Shown: positions 34,396-44,260, counted from the first letter of the stretch. The stretch is 60,839 nucleotides of DNA from Ruminococcus sp. (GCA_017457155.1 JAFTHZ010000013.1:1-60839), one strand, 5' to 3'. The notes: generated from the sequence alone by a model not told the origin. Made by a program: numbers and translations.

Positions 34396-35247
34396 TCAAA
34401 CTGCGTGGAGATTCTTAAGACTCAGATCAAGGATGGGAGATGAATGAGTCAGCGCACCGCTGGAGATAAAGTCTACTCCGATATCCACAAGACGTGCCAC
34501 GTTCTCTCTGGTTACGTTGCCTGAGCATTCGGTCTGCGCCTTGCCTCTTGTGAGCTTGACAGCCTCCTTCATATCCTCAACACTCATATTGTCAAGCATA
34601 ATGATATCAGCGCCTGCCTCAAGAGCCTCTCTGAGCATATCTAGGTTCTCAACCTCAACCTCTATCTTACGGACAAAGGGAGCATACTCCTTTGCCATCT
34701 GTATGGCCTTAGCCACACTGCCTGCAGCACCGATATGGTTATCCTTCAACAGGATTCCGTCGCTGAGGTTATATCTGTGATTATATCCGCCTCCGACAGT
34801 TACCGCGTATTTCTCAAAGATACGCATATTGGGTGTGGTCTTTCTTGTATCCAGAAGCTTTGTGTTGCTGCCCTTGAGCAGATCTGCGATCTGTCTTGTA
34901 TATGTAGCGATTCCGCTCATTCTCTGCAGATAATTGAGCGCAGTTCTCTCTCCTGACAGAAGCACGCGGATATCACCCACAACAGTACCCAGCTTTTCGC
35001 CATTCTTCACTGTGTCGCCGTCCTTGCAGCTGAAGGTCACCTGAGTGCTCTCATCCAGAAGCTTGAACACACGCTCAAAAACTCCCAGACCTGCAATAAC
35101 ACCGTCCTGCTTACAGATGAGCTCAACCTCTCCCTTACAGTACTCTTTCATAACCGAGTTGGTTGTAACGTCCTCGCTGGATATATCTTCTCTGAGAGCC
35201 ATCATAATAAGCTCGTCAGCATTCATCTTCATTGTGATTTCATTCAT
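34396..35247 (-). CDS. nadC: quinolinate phosphoribosyltransferase (nicotinate-nucleotide pyrophosphorylase)
   Basis: 283 residues. It converts quinolinate and PRPP to nicotinate mononucleotide, third step of de novo NAD synthesis. Family motifs seen: AGLGVFERVF, GERTALNYLQRMSGIAT, DTRKTTPNMR, HRYNLSDGILLKDNHI and IMLDNMS. Its start overlaps the nadB stop by 8 bases, implying coupling. Full length with no missing motif. Confidence 0.95.
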   Translation of the reverse strand: MNEITMKMNADELIMMALREDISSEDVTTNSVMKEYCKGEVELICKQDGVIAGLGVFERVFKLLDESTQVTFSCKDGDTVKNGEKLGTVVGDIRVLLSGERTALNYLQRMSGIATYTRQIADLLKGSNTKLLDTRKTTPNMRIFEKYAVTVGGGYNHRYNLSDGILLKDNHIGAAGSVAKAIQMAKEYAPFVRKIEVEVENLDMLREALEAGADIIMLDNMSVEDMKEAVKLTRGKAQTECSGNVTRENVARLVDIGVDFISSGALTHSSPILDLSLKNLHAV

Positions 35248-36514
35248 TTGTATTTCTCTCCTTTTCTATTGCATCCAGTACGGCTTTTCTGTACTGTGTC
35301 GGGTAATCTATGTATTTCTCAGGATCAATGGTTATTTCCTGTGTATGTTGGCCCTCGCTGTAATTGTCAGTAATATGCAAAGCAGCCCTGCGGGCAAACA
35401 CCAGACTCTCCAGCAGAGAGTTACTTGCCAGACGGTTCTTTCCGTGAACACCATTACAGGAAGTTTCTCCCACGGCGTAGAGCCTGTCCATAGAGCTTCT
35501 GCTGTATTTGTCAACATCTATTCCGCCCATAAAGTAGTGCTGCGAAGGCACAACAGGTATGCTCTCCTTGGTAATATCATACCCTACATCCAGACACTGT
35601 CTGTATATATTGGGGAAATGCGTCAGTATCTCTTCTTTAGGTATATTCTCAAGGGACAGCCACACATGTGCAGTTCCCTCTTTCTTCATCTCTTCGTGGA
35701 TTGCGTTTGTCACCACATCTCTGGGCTGCAGCTCATCCACAAACCGCTCACCCTTGGAGTTAAGGAGTATGGCTCCCTCACCCCTGACTGACTCAGAGAT
35801 AAGAAACTCCCGTCCTTTCTCTTCGGTATACAGGGTGGTGGGATGTATCTGAATGTAGTCAATATTCTTTAGCTTTATATTGTGATTCAGCGCCATGGCA
35901 ACACTATCACCTGTCAGATGGCGGTAGTTGGTGGAATGTTTGAAGAGTCCGCCAATGCCTCCTGTTGCAAGCACCGTATAGTCAGCATAAAAAGCCGAGT
36001 ACTCTCCCTCTTCATTATGTCCCACAATGCCCAGGCAGCTGTTGTCCTGTGCTATGAGATCCACCACCGTAAAGTTCTCCACCAGGGTGATGTTCTCTCT
36101 TTCTCTCACAGTACGAAGCAACGCTCCTGTTATCTCCTTGCCTGTCTCGTCCTCGTGGAAGAGGATTCTGGGGGAGGAATGTGCGCCTTCCTTTGTATAG
36201 GCAAAGCCATCGCCCTCACGCTCAAACTCAGCACCAAACCGCACCAGATCCTCAATAACCTTTGGTGAGGAGCTTATCATAATATCCACAGACTCGGGGT
36301 TGTTCTCATAGTGGCCTGCCCGCATGGTATCCTCACGGAAGGACTCGTAGTCCCCCTCATCCCTGAGGACACAGATACCGCCCTGAGCAAGGAAAGAATC
36401 ACTCTCCTCCGCCTTGGATTTGGTGAGCATCAGTATTCCTTTTTCTTTCGGCAGGTTCAGCGCACAGTACAGTCCTGCTACACCGCAACCTACGATTATT
36501 ACATCAGTTTTCAT
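35240..36514 (-). CDS. nadB: L-aspartate oxidase
   Basis: 424 residues. This flavoprotein oxidises aspartate to iminoaspartate, first step of NAD synthesis, probably with fumarate as acceptor in an anaerobe. Seen are FAD-binding IIVGCGVAGLYCA (6-18), the SDSFLAQGGI motif, ATGGIGGLF, and the succinate dehydrogenase-like GGIDVD and GVHGKNRLASNSLLE. It is about 110 residues shorter than the E. coli enzyme and lacks most of the C-terminal helical domain, as is common in Firmicutes. It is 4 bases downstream of nadA. Confidence 0.94.
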   Translation of the reverse strand: MKTDVIIVGCGVAGLYCALNLPKEKGILMLTKSKAEESDSFLAQGGICVLRDEGDYESFREDTMRAGHYENNPESVDIMISSSPKVIEDLVRFGAEFEREGDGFAYTKEGAHSSPRILFHEDETGKEITGALLRTVRERENITLVENFTVVDLIAQDNSCLGIVGHNEEGEYSAFYADYTVLATGGIGGLFKHSTNYRHLTGDSVAMALNHNIKLKNIDYIQIHPTTLYTEEKGREFLISESVRGEGAILLNSKGERFVDELQPRDVVTNAIHEEMKKEGTAHVWLSLENIPKEEILTHFPNIYRQCLDVGYDITKESIPVVPSQHYFMGGIDVDKYSRSSMDRLYAVGETSCNGVHGKNRLASNSLLESLVFARRAALHITDNYSEGQHTQEITIDPEKYIDYPTQYRKAVLDAIEKERNTNE

Positions 36515-36518
36515 AATA

Positions 36519-37430
36519 TCACTCTGCTAACTTCAGCATACGTTCCAGCGGAATCAAAGCTCCTTTTGCGGTCTCTTCGTCCACCTGCATCTGATTTGTC
36601 TCGTTCTCCAGCACATCAAGTATCTTCTCGGGTGTGATAAGCTTCATATCGGGACAGCAGGGACGCGACACAGGGAAGTAGAAATTCTTGTGAGGATTGT
36701 CATTTCGGAGCTTGTACTCCACTCCATCCTCAGTGCAGATAATAAACTCCTTTGCCTCGCTGTCCTTTGCATAGCCGATGATATCCGCTGTGCTTCCGAC
36801 AAAGTGTGCCATGGCAAGTATCTCGGGCTCACACTCGGGATGTGCCAGCACAAGCGCCTCAGGGTGTGCCTGCACCTCTGCCTGAACCTGCTCTGCAGAG
36901 ATCTCTGCGTGAATGGGGCAGCAACCATCATTGAGGATAATGTTCTTGTCCTTTACCTGCTGTGCCACAAAACCGCCCAGATTTCTGTCAGGGATAAAGA
37001 ATATATTTTTACTTTCCAGTCTTTCGACTATCTTCACTGCGTTTGATGAGGTCACACACACGTCGCTCTGGCACTTGAGAGCAGCGGTGGAATTTATGTA
37101 GCAGACAACTGACAGGTCATCATACTGCTCTCTCATCTGAGCAATTTTTCCCTGCTGCACCATGTGTGCCATGGGACAGTCAGCACTCATATCAGGCATC
37201 AGCACCATCTTGTCGGGGCAGAGAATCTTTGCACTCTCTCCCATAAATGACACTCCGCAGAAAACTATTACATCTGCCGGGCTCTCCTTGGCAACCTTGG
37301 CAAGATAGAAAGAGTCTCCCACGTAATCCGCCAGCTCCTGCACCTGGGCAGTAGCATAATAGTGGGCAAGGATAACTGCGTTCTTCTCTTTTTTCAGGCT
37401 CCGGATACGAGCCGTAATCTGATCATTCAT
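36519..37430 (-). CDS. nadA: quinolinate synthase
   Basis: 303 residues. It condenses iminoaspartate with dihydroxyacetone phosphate to quinolinate, using a 4Fe-4S cluster. The three cluster Cys are recognisable as Cys85 (ADCPMA), Cys171 (GCCPIH) and Cys259 (CCPDMK). The N-terminal AHYYATAQVQELADYVGDS motif is intact. First gene of the nad operon, downstream of a consensus promoter with a NiaR-like dyad. Confidence 0.95.
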   Translation of the reverse strand: MNDQITARIRSLKKEKNAVILAHYYATAQVQELADYVGDSFYLAKVAKESPADVIVFCGVSFMGESAKILCPDKMVLMPDMSADCPMAHMVQQGKIAQMREQYDDLSVVCYINSTAALKCQSDVCVTSSNAVKIVERLESKNIFFIPDRNLGGFVAQQVKDKNIILNDGCCPIHAEISAEQVQAEVQAHPEALVLAHPECEPEILAMAHFVGSTADIIGYAKDSEAKEFIICTEDGVEYKLRNDNPHKNFYFPVSRPCCPDMKLITPEKILDVLENETNQMQVDEETAKGALIPLERMLKLAE

Positions 37431-37468
37431 AATTTAATACCCTCTGAAATCACAATAATTATGATGAT

Positions 37469-37511
37469 ATTATACTCTTGTTTCTTTACATCTGTCAAGT
37501 TATCTGTAAAG
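37469..37511 (-). promoter_or_regulatory. nad operon promoter with candidate NiaR operator
   Basis: Minus strand TTGACA (37493-37498), 18-base spacer, TATAAT (37469-37474). CTTTACA (37484-37490) and TGTAAAG (37505-37511) form a perfect inverted repeat with 14 bases between, embracing the -35. The TTGACA-centred TACA/TGTA layout resembles described NiaR sites. Confidence 0.7.
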
Positions 37512-37576
37512 TTTGTGAAAAGCAGACAAACTCTTTCCCCTCAGGCGAAAATTAGAGTATATTCTGAATAAAGAAA

Positions 37577-37604
37577 AGACCGCCCTCACACAGAGAACGG
37601 TCTT
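37577..37604 (-). terminator. terminator of the exonuclease III gene
   Basis: AAAGACCG pairs with CGGTCTTT around a loop of about 13 bases; on the minus strand TTTTCTTTATT follows. Confidence 0.7.
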
Positions 37605-37609
37605 TATTA

Positions 37610-38362
37610 TCATTCTATAACAAGCTCCACGGGACAATGGTCTGAGCCAAAAACATCCGAGTGGATTTTTGCCTCTTTGATTCTGTCCTTGAGCGACGCA
37701 GAGGTCACAAAATAGTCTATACGCCAGCCCGCGTTCTTCTCTCTTGCGTGAAAGCGATAAGACCACCAGGAATAGGCACCCTCAAGCTGGGGATAAATCA
37801 GACGGAAGGTGTCAATATATCCCTGCTCCATCAGTCTCGAGAAGCATCCCCTCTCCTCGTCTGTAAAACCCGCGTTCTTGCGGTTTGACTTGGGGTTCTT
37901 CAGGTCGATCTCGGTATGTGCAACATTCAGGTCACCGCAGAAAATAACAGGCTTCTTCTCCTGCAATCCGTTGATATAGCTGAGGAAATCCTCCTCCCAC
38001 TTCATACGATACTCAAGACGTCTGAGACCATCCTGTGAGTTGGGCACATACACTGTGATGAAGTAATAATCCTCAAATTCCAGAGTGATGAGTCTACCCT
38101 CGTGGTCATGCTCATCCACACCCATTCCATAGATAACACTCAGAGGCTCCTGTTTTGTAAATATCGCTGTGCCGGAATAGCCTTTTTTCTCTGCATAGTT
38201 CCAGTAGCAATGATATCCCTCAGGGGCAAAATCGATCTGGCCCTGCTGGAGCTTTGTCTCCTGCAGACAGAAGATATCTGCGTCCATATTATCAAATATC
38301 TCAGCAAAGCCCTTGGTCATACAAGCCCGCAGGCCGTTTACATTCCAGGATATAAATTTCAT
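37610..38362 (-). CDS. xth: exodeoxyribonuclease III / AP endonuclease
   Basis: 250 residues of the EEP family: [20 protein letters not shown] (metal Glu), [29 protein letters not shown] and final [10 protein letters not shown] with the catalytic His. It cleaves abasic sites and trims 3' ends in base excision repair. The start is set at the ATG behind AGAAGGAG; the reading frame extends 12 codons upstream into the end of the exporter gene without a site. It closes the ABC exporter cluster on the same strand. Confidence 0.94.
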   Translation of the reverse strand: MKFISWNVNGLRACMTKGFAEIFDNMDADIFCLQETKLQQGQIDFAPEGYHCYWNYAEKKGYSGTAIFTKQEPLSVIYGMGVDEHDHEGRLITLEFEDYYFITVYVPNSQDGLRRLEYRMKWEEDFLSYINGLQEKKPVIFCGDLNVAHTEIDLKNPKSNRKNAGFTDEERGCFSRLMEQGYIDTFRLIYPQLEGAYSWWSYRFHAREKNAGWRIDYFVTSASLKDRIKEAKIHSDVFGSDHCPVELVIE

Positions 38363-38394
38363 AGTATGCTCCTTCTCTCGATTATTTGCAAGGC

Positions 38395-40149
38395 TCATCC
38401 GCCATAGGTACTGTACAGGTTACTGTATATTCCCTGTTTCTCAATCAGCTCTTTGTGGCTTCCTTCCTCAGCGATGCCATCCTTAGTTATAACAAAAATT
38501 CTGTCGGCACCCTTGATGGTTGTGAGCCTGTGAGCCACAGTAATGGTGGTTCTGCCCTTTGACAGCTCCTGCAGAGATTTCTGAACGAGGAACTCGCTCT
38601 CGTTATCCAGCGCCGAGGTAGCCTCGTCAAGCAAAAGAACAGGAGGATTCTTCAGGAATACACGCGCAATAGAAATACGCTGTTTCTGTCCGCCTGAGAG
38701 CTTCACTCCTCGCTCGCCCACATAGGTATCATATCCATCCGGCAGCTCTTTGATAAAGTCATGGGCACCCGACAGCTTTGCAGCGTTGATTATCTGCTCC
38801 TTGGTTGCTCCGGGCATACCATACTCAATGTTCTCATACACAGAGCCTGAGAACAAATACACATCCTGCTGTACGACTCCGATGTTTCTGCGCAGAGAGC
38901 TCAGAGTCGCCTTGCGGATATCTTTTCCATCAATACGGATAACTCCGCTATCCGCCTCATAGAATCGGGGAATCAGAGAACAGATGGTGGTTTTTCCGCC
39001 GCCTGAGGGACCTACAAGGGCCACGTTCTCTCCGGCTCTGACCTTAAAGCTTATATTCTGCAGAACCTCCTCGTTATCCTCAGAATAACTGAAGGTCACA
39101 TTGTCAAACTCAATTTCACCCTGCACATTCTCCATATCCTGTGCATCTGCCGCATCTACTATCTCGGGCTTTGTATCAATAATCTCAAAGAACCTCTCAA
39201 TTCCTGTCATTCCCCGCTGGAACTGCTCTGCAAATTCCACGATCTTTCTGATGGATGCAAAGAGTGTTGTCACATACAGCAGATATGCCACAAACTCAGG
39301 GGCATCTATCTTTCCGCCGATCATAAACAATGCGCCTGCAACTACAACCACAATGTACATAAATCCCTCAAAGAATCGGGTGGAAGCCTGAAAACCTCCC
39401 ATGTATTTGTAGTTCTTGGCTTTTATTGTGAGAAAGCGGTTGTTGCCCTGCTCAAATTTTTCTTCTTCGATGGCTTCATTGGCAAAGGACCGAACCACTC
39501 TGACACCCAGGAGGCTGTCCTCTACTGCTGCGTTGAGCTCTCCTACCTCCTTGCGCTGCTGACGGAATCCCGCCCGCATCTTCTTGTTGAAGTAGTACAG
39601 CACCAGTATCATGGGAGGAATAACCGCAAAAACAATAAGTGTCAGAGGAACGCTCATTGTACACAATATCACAAAGGATGCCAGAATCTTGATTCCTGCA
39701 ATAAAAAACTCCTCGGGACAGTGATGTGCAAATTCCGTCACATCAAACAGGTCGCTTGTTATTCTGGACATAAGTGTGCCGACCTTGGTATTGTCATAGT
39801 ACTTATATGGCAGAAGCTGAAGGTGTGCAAACAGGTCTCTGCGCATATCCGTCTCCATAAGCGTGCCCATAATGTGACCTGTGCTGGCCATATAGTAGTA
39901 GGCCGCAGCATCAATTATACGCATCATAAGATATGCTCCGCCCAGTGTCAGCACAAAACCTACAGTCAACTGAACCCCTGTCCCCTCCACACGGGAGGTT
40001 ATTTCCTTGACAAGCAGCGGCAGCAGAAGCTCACACAAGGTGGTAAGCGCTGCACACAGCAGATCCTTCACCATTATTCCCGTATACCTGCGATAGTACG
40101 GGATAAACCTCTTAAGCAAAGAGGTGTTTCTTCTTTTTTTCTTTTTCAT
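38395..40149 (-). CDS. ABC exporter, fused permease and ATPase (second of a pair)
   Basis: 584 residues: six transmembrane helices (about 20-310), then an ATPase with Walker [11 protein letters not shown]-loop, signature LSGGQKQR, Walker [14 protein letters not shown] and H-loop AHRLTT. Catalytic residues are intact. It is MsbA/LmrA-like and could export lipids, peptides or drugs. With the other half-transporter in this operon it may form a heterodimer. GATCAGAG lies before ATG. Confidence 0.92.
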   Translation of the reverse strand: MKKKKRRNTSLLKRFIPYYRRYTGIMVKDLLCAALTTLCELLLPLLVKEITSRVEGTGVQLTVGFVLTLGGAYLMMRIIDAAAYYYMASTGHIMGTLMETDMRRDLFAHLQLLPYKYYDNTKVGTLMSRITSDLFDVTEFAHHCPEEFFIAGIKILASFVILCTMSVPLTLIVFAVIPPMILVLYYFNKKMRAGFRQQRKEVGELNAAVEDSLLGVRVVRSFANEAIEEEKFEQGNNRFLTIKAKNYKYMGGFQASTRFFEGFMYIVVVVAGALFMIGGKIDAPEFVAYLLYVTTLFASIRKIVEFAEQFQRGMTGIERFFEIIDTKPEIVDAADAQDMENVQGEIEFDNVTFSYSEDNEEVLQNISFKVRAGENVALVGPSGGGKTTICSLIPRFYEADSGVIRIDGKDIRKATLSSLRRNIGVVQQDVYLFSGSVYENIEYGMPGATKEQIINAAKLSGAHDFIKELPDGYDTYVGERGVKLSGGQKQRISIARVFLKNPPVLLLDEATSALDNESEFLVQKSLQELSKGRTTITVAHRLTTIKGADRIFVITKDGIAEEGSHKELIEKQGIYSNLYSTYGG

Positions 40150-40172
40150 ATACTCTGATCTCCTGATGTATC

Positions 40173-40496
40173 TTAATCCTCATGCTCCTTAAAAATAGCC
40201 TGGGTGTCGTTCTTTTCTTTTGAACGCTGACGAGCCTGTTCATCCCGAAGTTCTGCTCTGCGAGATAGAAAAGCTACTACCCAAAGGAGTATTGCCAGCC
40301 CCAAAAAGAACAATCCGAATCCTACAGACCTGTTCACAAAGAAAAGAACGGAGATAATTACACAGATAACTCCCAGAATAATGGTGTAAGTATCAATGGC
40401 TTTCTCAGAGTTGTTTCTGTAAGCATCGTTCTGTCTGTTCATATTCTCCATCACAGGACGATTATTGAGAAGCATATTGCTTTTTTCTTCTTTCAA
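40173..40496 (-). CDS. small membrane protein between the two ABC exporters
   Basis: About 107 residues with a charged N-terminus, two hydrophobic helices (TIILGVICVIISVLFFV and GFGLFFLGLAILLWVVAFL) and a charged tail (RRAELRDEQARQRSKEK). The start is a TTG with GAGGTGA 6 bases upstream; an internal ATG at codon 8 is the alternative. Its place suggests a role in assembling or regulating the exporter pair, but no family was recognised. Confidence 0.7.
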   Translation of the reverse strand: MKEEKSNMLLNNRPVMENMNRQNDAYRNNSEKAIDTYTIILGVICVIISVLFFVNRSVGFGLFFLGLAILLWVVAFLSRRAELRDEQARQRSKEKNDTQAIFKEHED

Positions 40497-40519
40497 TGTA
40501 TTTCACCTCTGATATTTCT

Positions 40520-42238
40520 TTATGTTGTTATTTCTTTTACCTCTCCACTGTCGTCTATCTCCAGCACTCTGTCACAATATCGGAGCATAGACCTGCGGTG
40601 AGTGATGATAAAACAGGTTTTCTTGGTATTGCTGACAAGGTCCTCGAATATACTCTTCTCCGTGTCTTCATCCAGAGCAGAGGTGGCCTCATCCAGTATG
40701 AGCAGGGGTCTGTCTCTGAGCAGAGCTCTTGCGATAGCAATTCTCTGAGCCTGTCCCTCTGAGATTCCTCCTGATTTTTCGGACAGCTCTGTGTCCAGCC
40801 CCTGAGGACACTCTCTGACAAAATCCGCAGCTCCTGCGCTCTCCAGCGCCTTCCACATCATATCATCAGAGGCATCCTTGCATGCAAGGCGCAGGTTGCT
40901 TCTTATGGTTCCTGACATTATTGTGTTGCCCTGAGGAACATAGGAAATGAATCTTCTGGAGGAAGGACAGATGGTCTCTGCCTTATCAGAATCCAGTATA
41001 TACTCTGCACTGCCTTTGTCAGGATATACAAGCGCCAGCAAAAGGCGGATCAGAGTTGTCTTTCCTGCACCCGAGGGTCCCACAACTCCCACTCTCTCTG
41101 AGGGGTTTATAGTGAGATTCACATTCCTGAGAATCTGTGTGTCATCATATGTAAAGCACAGGTCCTTTATCCTCACACCCACTTTTTCCGGGATGGAGGT
41201 CTCGTCACCGTACTGTTCATCCTCCACATCGGTTATGGCGCGGATACGCTTTGCCGCAACCACGGCAGAGAAGCTCTGGGGAATGATGCTTCCCAGCTGT
41301 CTGATTGTGCCCTGAAGCATTCCTATCAGCGACAGGAACAGCGTCATTGTGCCGTATGTATATATGCTGCCGTCTGCACCTACGGGACTAGATAGTCTGT
41401 ATGCACACCAGCTGAACGCTACAACATAGCCCAGGTTGTAGATAATCTTCATCACAGCCTGCATAAAAGCACTGAGCCTTGAGCTGTGTATAATAAACGC
41501 CAGACGTCTTTGGCGTATCTCGCCGAAGAAGTCGTTGTTATCATCCTCCAGCTGGAACGCCTTTGTCACAGACAGGTTTGAGAGAGTCTCCTGAAAAAAG
41601 GAGTAATACTCTGACTCTGATTCTCTGAGCTTCTTCTGGTATTTGACAAACCGACGACGAAAAACCGTACTCACTACCATACCCAAAGGGCCTACCACAA
41701 GTCCGATAACAGCCATAACAGGGTCGTACTTCAGGAGTATAACCAGGACGATAACAAACTCAATAAAAGCCACCACCAGGGTGGGGACAAGTCCGATAAT
41801 AACCCCCGATACGGTTGACACATCTCCGGTCAGCCTTGAGAGCATATCTGCCGAGTGGAATTTGCTGATATCCAGCCATTTGCTGCGCTGAACCCTGTCG
41901 AACATCTTTGCCCGTACATTGAAGGCAAACTTCTCGCTCACATAACTTGTAAACATAATGGATACAAAGGACAACAGTATGGTAAATAACGTTGTTCCCA
42001 ACATCAGGAATATGTACTGCCAGAACTGGTCATTTCCAAACCCGATGGCCGCATCAATAACGAATTTTCCTGCAAATGAGGACACAAGGGACACAACCAT
42101 TGTGCACAGATTGATGACAAGAAAACCTGCAATATACTTATACACGCCTTTGGTCTGCTTAGCAAGCCAGAGCAGATGACCTTTGTTGTTATTCCAGTCT
42201 TTTATTAAATTTCTTCTTTTTCTTTTTTTCTCTTTCAT
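40520..42238 (-). CDS. ABC exporter, fused permease and ATPase (first of a pair)
   Basis: About 572 residues. Six transmembrane helices lie in the first 320 residues. The ATPase has Walker A GPSGAGKTT, signature SGGISEGQAQR, Walker [14 protein letters not shown] and H-loop THRRSM. The signature is SEGQ rather than SGGQ, as in one half of many heterodimeric exporters. An upstream GTG would add six codons; neither start has a strong ribosome-binding site. Confidence 0.9.
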   Translation of the reverse strand: MKEKKRKRRNLIKDWNNNKGHLLWLAKQTKGVYKYIAGFLVINLCTMVVSLVSSFAGKFVIDAAIGFGNDQFWQYIFLMLGTTLFTILLSFVSIMFTSYVSEKFAFNVRAKMFDRVQRSKWLDISKFHSADMLSRLTGDVSTVSGVIIGLVPTLVVAFIEFVIVLVILLKYDPVMAVIGLVVGPLGMVVSTVFRRRFVKYQKKLRESESEYYSFFQETLSNLSVTKAFQLEDDNNDFFGEIRQRRLAFIIHSSRLSAFMQAVMKIIYNLGYVVAFSWCAYRLSSPVGADGSIYTYGTMTLFLSLIGMLQGTIRQLGSIIPQSFSAVVAAKRIRAITDVEDEQYGDETSIPEKVGVRIKDLCFTYDDTQILRNVNLTINPSERVGVVGPSGAGKTTLIRLLLALVYPDKGSAEYILDSDKAETICPSSRRFISYVPQGNTIMSGTIRSNLRLACKDASDDMMWKALESAGAADFVRECPQGLDTELSEKSGGISEGQAQRIAIARALLRDRPLLILDEATSALDEDTEKSIFEDLVSNTKKTCFIITHRRSMLRYCDRVLEIDDSGEVKEITT

Positions 42239-42282
42239 TGAGCTTCTACCCCACACAACTTCACTTAGGAAACCACCTCGGG

Positions 42283-42621
42283 TTATTTCAATGGGTCAAT
42301 TCCATTATCTGACGAATGCTTGAGGAATACCTTTCCCTGCTCAAGATAAATCTCCTGCTGATAGGGACTGAGCAGGCGATAAACTCTCAGGAGATCGTCC
42401 TCCCGATGGGACTTGGTTTTTCCGACCCGAAAATCCAGCAGATAATCAGCCGAAACCTGAAAGTACTCCGCCAATCTCTTGAGGGTATCAAAATCGGGCT
42501 CGCTTGTTCCCTGAACATATCCGCCGAGAGTGGATACCGCTATATGCAAATCTCCTGCCAGCCTCTTCTGGGTGAGTCCTCTCTCTTCAATAAGCTGTCT
42601 CAATATATCCGAAAAAGTCAT
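42283..42621 (-). CDS. XRE-family regulator of the ABC exporter operon
   Basis: 112 residues. The helix-turn-helix (DILRQLIEERGLTQKRLAGDLHIAVSTLGGYVQGTSEPDFDTLKRLAEYFQVSADYLL) is followed by a 40-residue helical tail. It heads the leftward exporter operon 44 bases before the first exporter. The chosen ATG has GGAG 9 bases upstream; the frame is open further but without a site. Confidence 0.85.
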   Translation of the reverse strand: MTFSDILRQLIEERGLTQKRLAGDLHIAVSTLGGYVQGTSEPDFDTLKRLAEYFQVSADYLLDFRVGKTKSHREDDLLRVYRLLSPYQQEIYLEQGKVFLKHSSDNGIDPLK

Positions 42622-42671
42622 TTCTATCCGCTCCGAATCCTCTGAGTTTTTATACAAAACGAGATACAAGT

Positions 42672-42700
42672 ATTATACCCTATTATTCAGTTTCTTTCAA
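42672..42700 (-). promoter_or_regulatory. promoter of the XRE-ABC exporter operon
   Basis: Minus strand TTGAAA (42695-42700), 17-base spacer, TATAAT (42672-42677). TTGTAT occurs twice just downstream on the same strand, a possible regulator site. Confidence 0.7.
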
Positions 42701-42711
42701 TGGTTCTATGA

Positions 42712-42746
42712 CAAAAAAATGCCCCGTATCAGAACGATACGGGGCA
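42712..42746 (-). terminator. terminator of the nitroreductase operon
   Basis: TGCCCCGTATC pairs with GATACGGGGCA around a 5-base loop, followed by seven T on the minus strand. Confidence 0.85.
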
Positions 42747-42770
42747 CATGTGTTATTTATCCTGCTATGC

Positions 42771-43514
42771 TCAGTCCTCACCGCAGAAATAATCGATAAT
42801 TTCCTTGCAGGAGCGACTCATCTCCACGCTGAAGTCGCTGTTCCACTTTCTGCGGGCAAAGTTCCTGACCCAGGTATCAAGGGCTTCGTCCTCATCTATT
42901 CCCTGTCTGGTGCTTATCATCTGCTCCATAGAGAGGGCCCGCTCTTCGTCATAGGTATTCTCAAAGACTATGTCCTCTCTGCTGAATCTGCGGGGTTTCT
43001 CTCTGTTCAGCTGCTGCTGTGTAGGATATCCGAATACCACCATACAGGCAGGAACAACATGAGACGGAAGAGAGAGAAGCTCTCTGTGACGCTCAAAATT
43101 CTCTGTTATGTCTCCAATATAGCATGAACCCACTCCCAGACTCTGTGCTGCAACAACACAATTCTGAGCTGCAATCAACGCGTCCGCATTAGCCAGAAGA
43201 AGATCGCCGTAGGAGGGCTTTCTCACCTCATCCACATGTCTTCTGAACAGCTCGTACCAACGATGATAATCTGCACAAAACACAAGCACCATAGGTGCCT
43301 TGGCAATAAAAGGCTGATTGTCACAGGTTACTGCCAAAGTTTCCTTCAGGTTCTGGTCAGTAATATCAAGGATTGTGTACAGGGTCATATTGCCTGCTGT
43401 AGGAGCATCTATCGCCGCCTGAAGTATAGCATTCCTGACAGACTCAGGCAGAGCCTTGTCCTCAAATGCTCTGACGGACTTTCTCTCTGTCAGAGAACGG
43501 ATTATCTCATTCAT
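42771..43514 (-). CDS. nitroreductase family protein
   Basis: 247 residues with the FMN-binding start ERKSVRAFEDK, the AAIDAPTAGN motif and the GVGSCYIGDI segment near residue 150. These dimeric flavoenzymes reduce nitro compounds, quinones or flavins with NAD(P)H. A C-terminal extension of about 60 residues ends in KEIIDYFCGED. It follows the PH-like gene by 20 bases, probably one transcript. Substrate unknown. Confidence 0.88.
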   Translation of the reverse strand: MNEIIRSLTERKSVRAFEDKALPESVRNAILQAAIDAPTAGNMTLYTILDITDQNLKETLAVTCDNQPFIAKAPMVLVFCADYHRWYELFRRHVDEVRKPSYGDLLLANADALIAAQNCVVAAQSLGVGSCYIGDITENFERHRELLSLPSHVVPACMVVFGYPTQQQLNREKPRRFSREDIVFENTYDEERALSMEQMISTRQGIDEDEALDTWVRNFARRKWNSDFSVEMSRSCKEIIDYFCGED

Positions 43515-43534
43515 CCCGAACAGTCCTCTCCTGA

Positions 43535-43909
43535 TTAAAAGAGTCCGTCATCAGCGTCCATCATAAACTCACGGCCTGCGATGCGCTTTTCGTCACGCTG
43601 CTTCTCCACCAGGTCAGAGAGAAACTCCTTTACCTGAGAAGAATTTCTGACTTTTTTGATATCGAACTCAGGAGTTGACTTGTCAGCTGTGACACAATGA
43701 ATGGTGCCTACCTTGAAGATTCTCTGGAAGAGAGGACGATTAAGAGTCAGGTCCATAACTCTGTACAGGCGGACCTCCTCCTCTTTCTTTGAGAGGAATC
43801 CGGACTCGATAAGCAGCTTCTCGCTTGTGAGCTTGTAAACAGTGAAGCTCAGGGGCAGACCAAAGATAGGTCTCTTTCTGTCTGTCCATAAAATCTGTGT
43901 GTTTTCCAT
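43535..43909 (-). CDS. PH-domain-like (bPH_2/DUF304) protein
   Basis: 124 residues. The central part TDRKRPIFGLPLSFTVYKLTSEKLLIESGFLSKKEEEVRLYRVMDL has the strand pattern of bacterial PH-like (YdbS/DUF304) domains, including the 'RI..V.D' turn. There is no transmembrane helix, unlike many of these proteins. AGGAGG precedes ATG. Function unknown; membrane or protein binding is suspected. Confidence 0.75.
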   Translation of the reverse strand: MENTQILWTDRKRPIFGLPLSFTVYKLTSEKLLIESGFLSKKEEEVRLYRVMDLTLNRPLFQRIFKVGTIHCVTADKSTPEFDIKKVRNSSQVKEFLSDLVEKQRDEKRIAGREFMMDADDGLF

Positions 43910-44079
43910 AACAAAAACCTCCTGTATATATCATAGTGTTTTGTTCTGTTTTTCAGGACATCTGACTCAGCTTCAGCATCCCGATACCTTATTTATACCA
44001 CATCCGAGCCGTCTTGTAAATAACTCACAGGCTCATTCCATATGTATATTCAGCCTATTTTTACCGAAAGACTGGATTT

Positions 44080-44107
44080 TTGACAAATTTCATGGTAACA
44101 TTATTTA
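44080..44107 (+). promoter_or_regulatory. promoter of the cobalamin-riboswitch transcript
   Basis: TTGACA (44080-44085), 16-base spacer and TATTTA (44102-44107), at the 5' edge of the riboswitch. The -10 is weak, so the exact start is uncertain. Confidence 0.45.
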
Positions 44108-44108
44108 G

Positions 44109-44260
44109 TACGGAAAGGAAACAGGTGAGAATCCTGTACGAGCCCGTCGCCGTAAGGTGCCAAAAGTATTCTTCTATCCGATGCCGCAATCGGAGACAAG
44201 CCATTGGAACTATTCTGAGAAGGCGAAGAATACGCACCGAGTCGGAATATTTTCCGTATA
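44109..44260 (+). promoter_or_regulatory. cobalamin riboswitch
   Basis: The P1 stem is TACGGAAA with TTTCCGTA (44251-44258). Inside are the conserved elements AACAGGTGAGAATCC, GCCCGTCGCCGTAA, the core GCCATTGG and GAGTCGGAATA. The order and spacing match adenosylcobalamin/cobalamin riboswitches. A further hairpin (ACCTC...GAGGT, 44264-44298) before the ribosome-binding site is the likely expression platform. It should switch off the DUF4430/ECF genes when cobalamin is plentiful. Confidence 0.9.
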
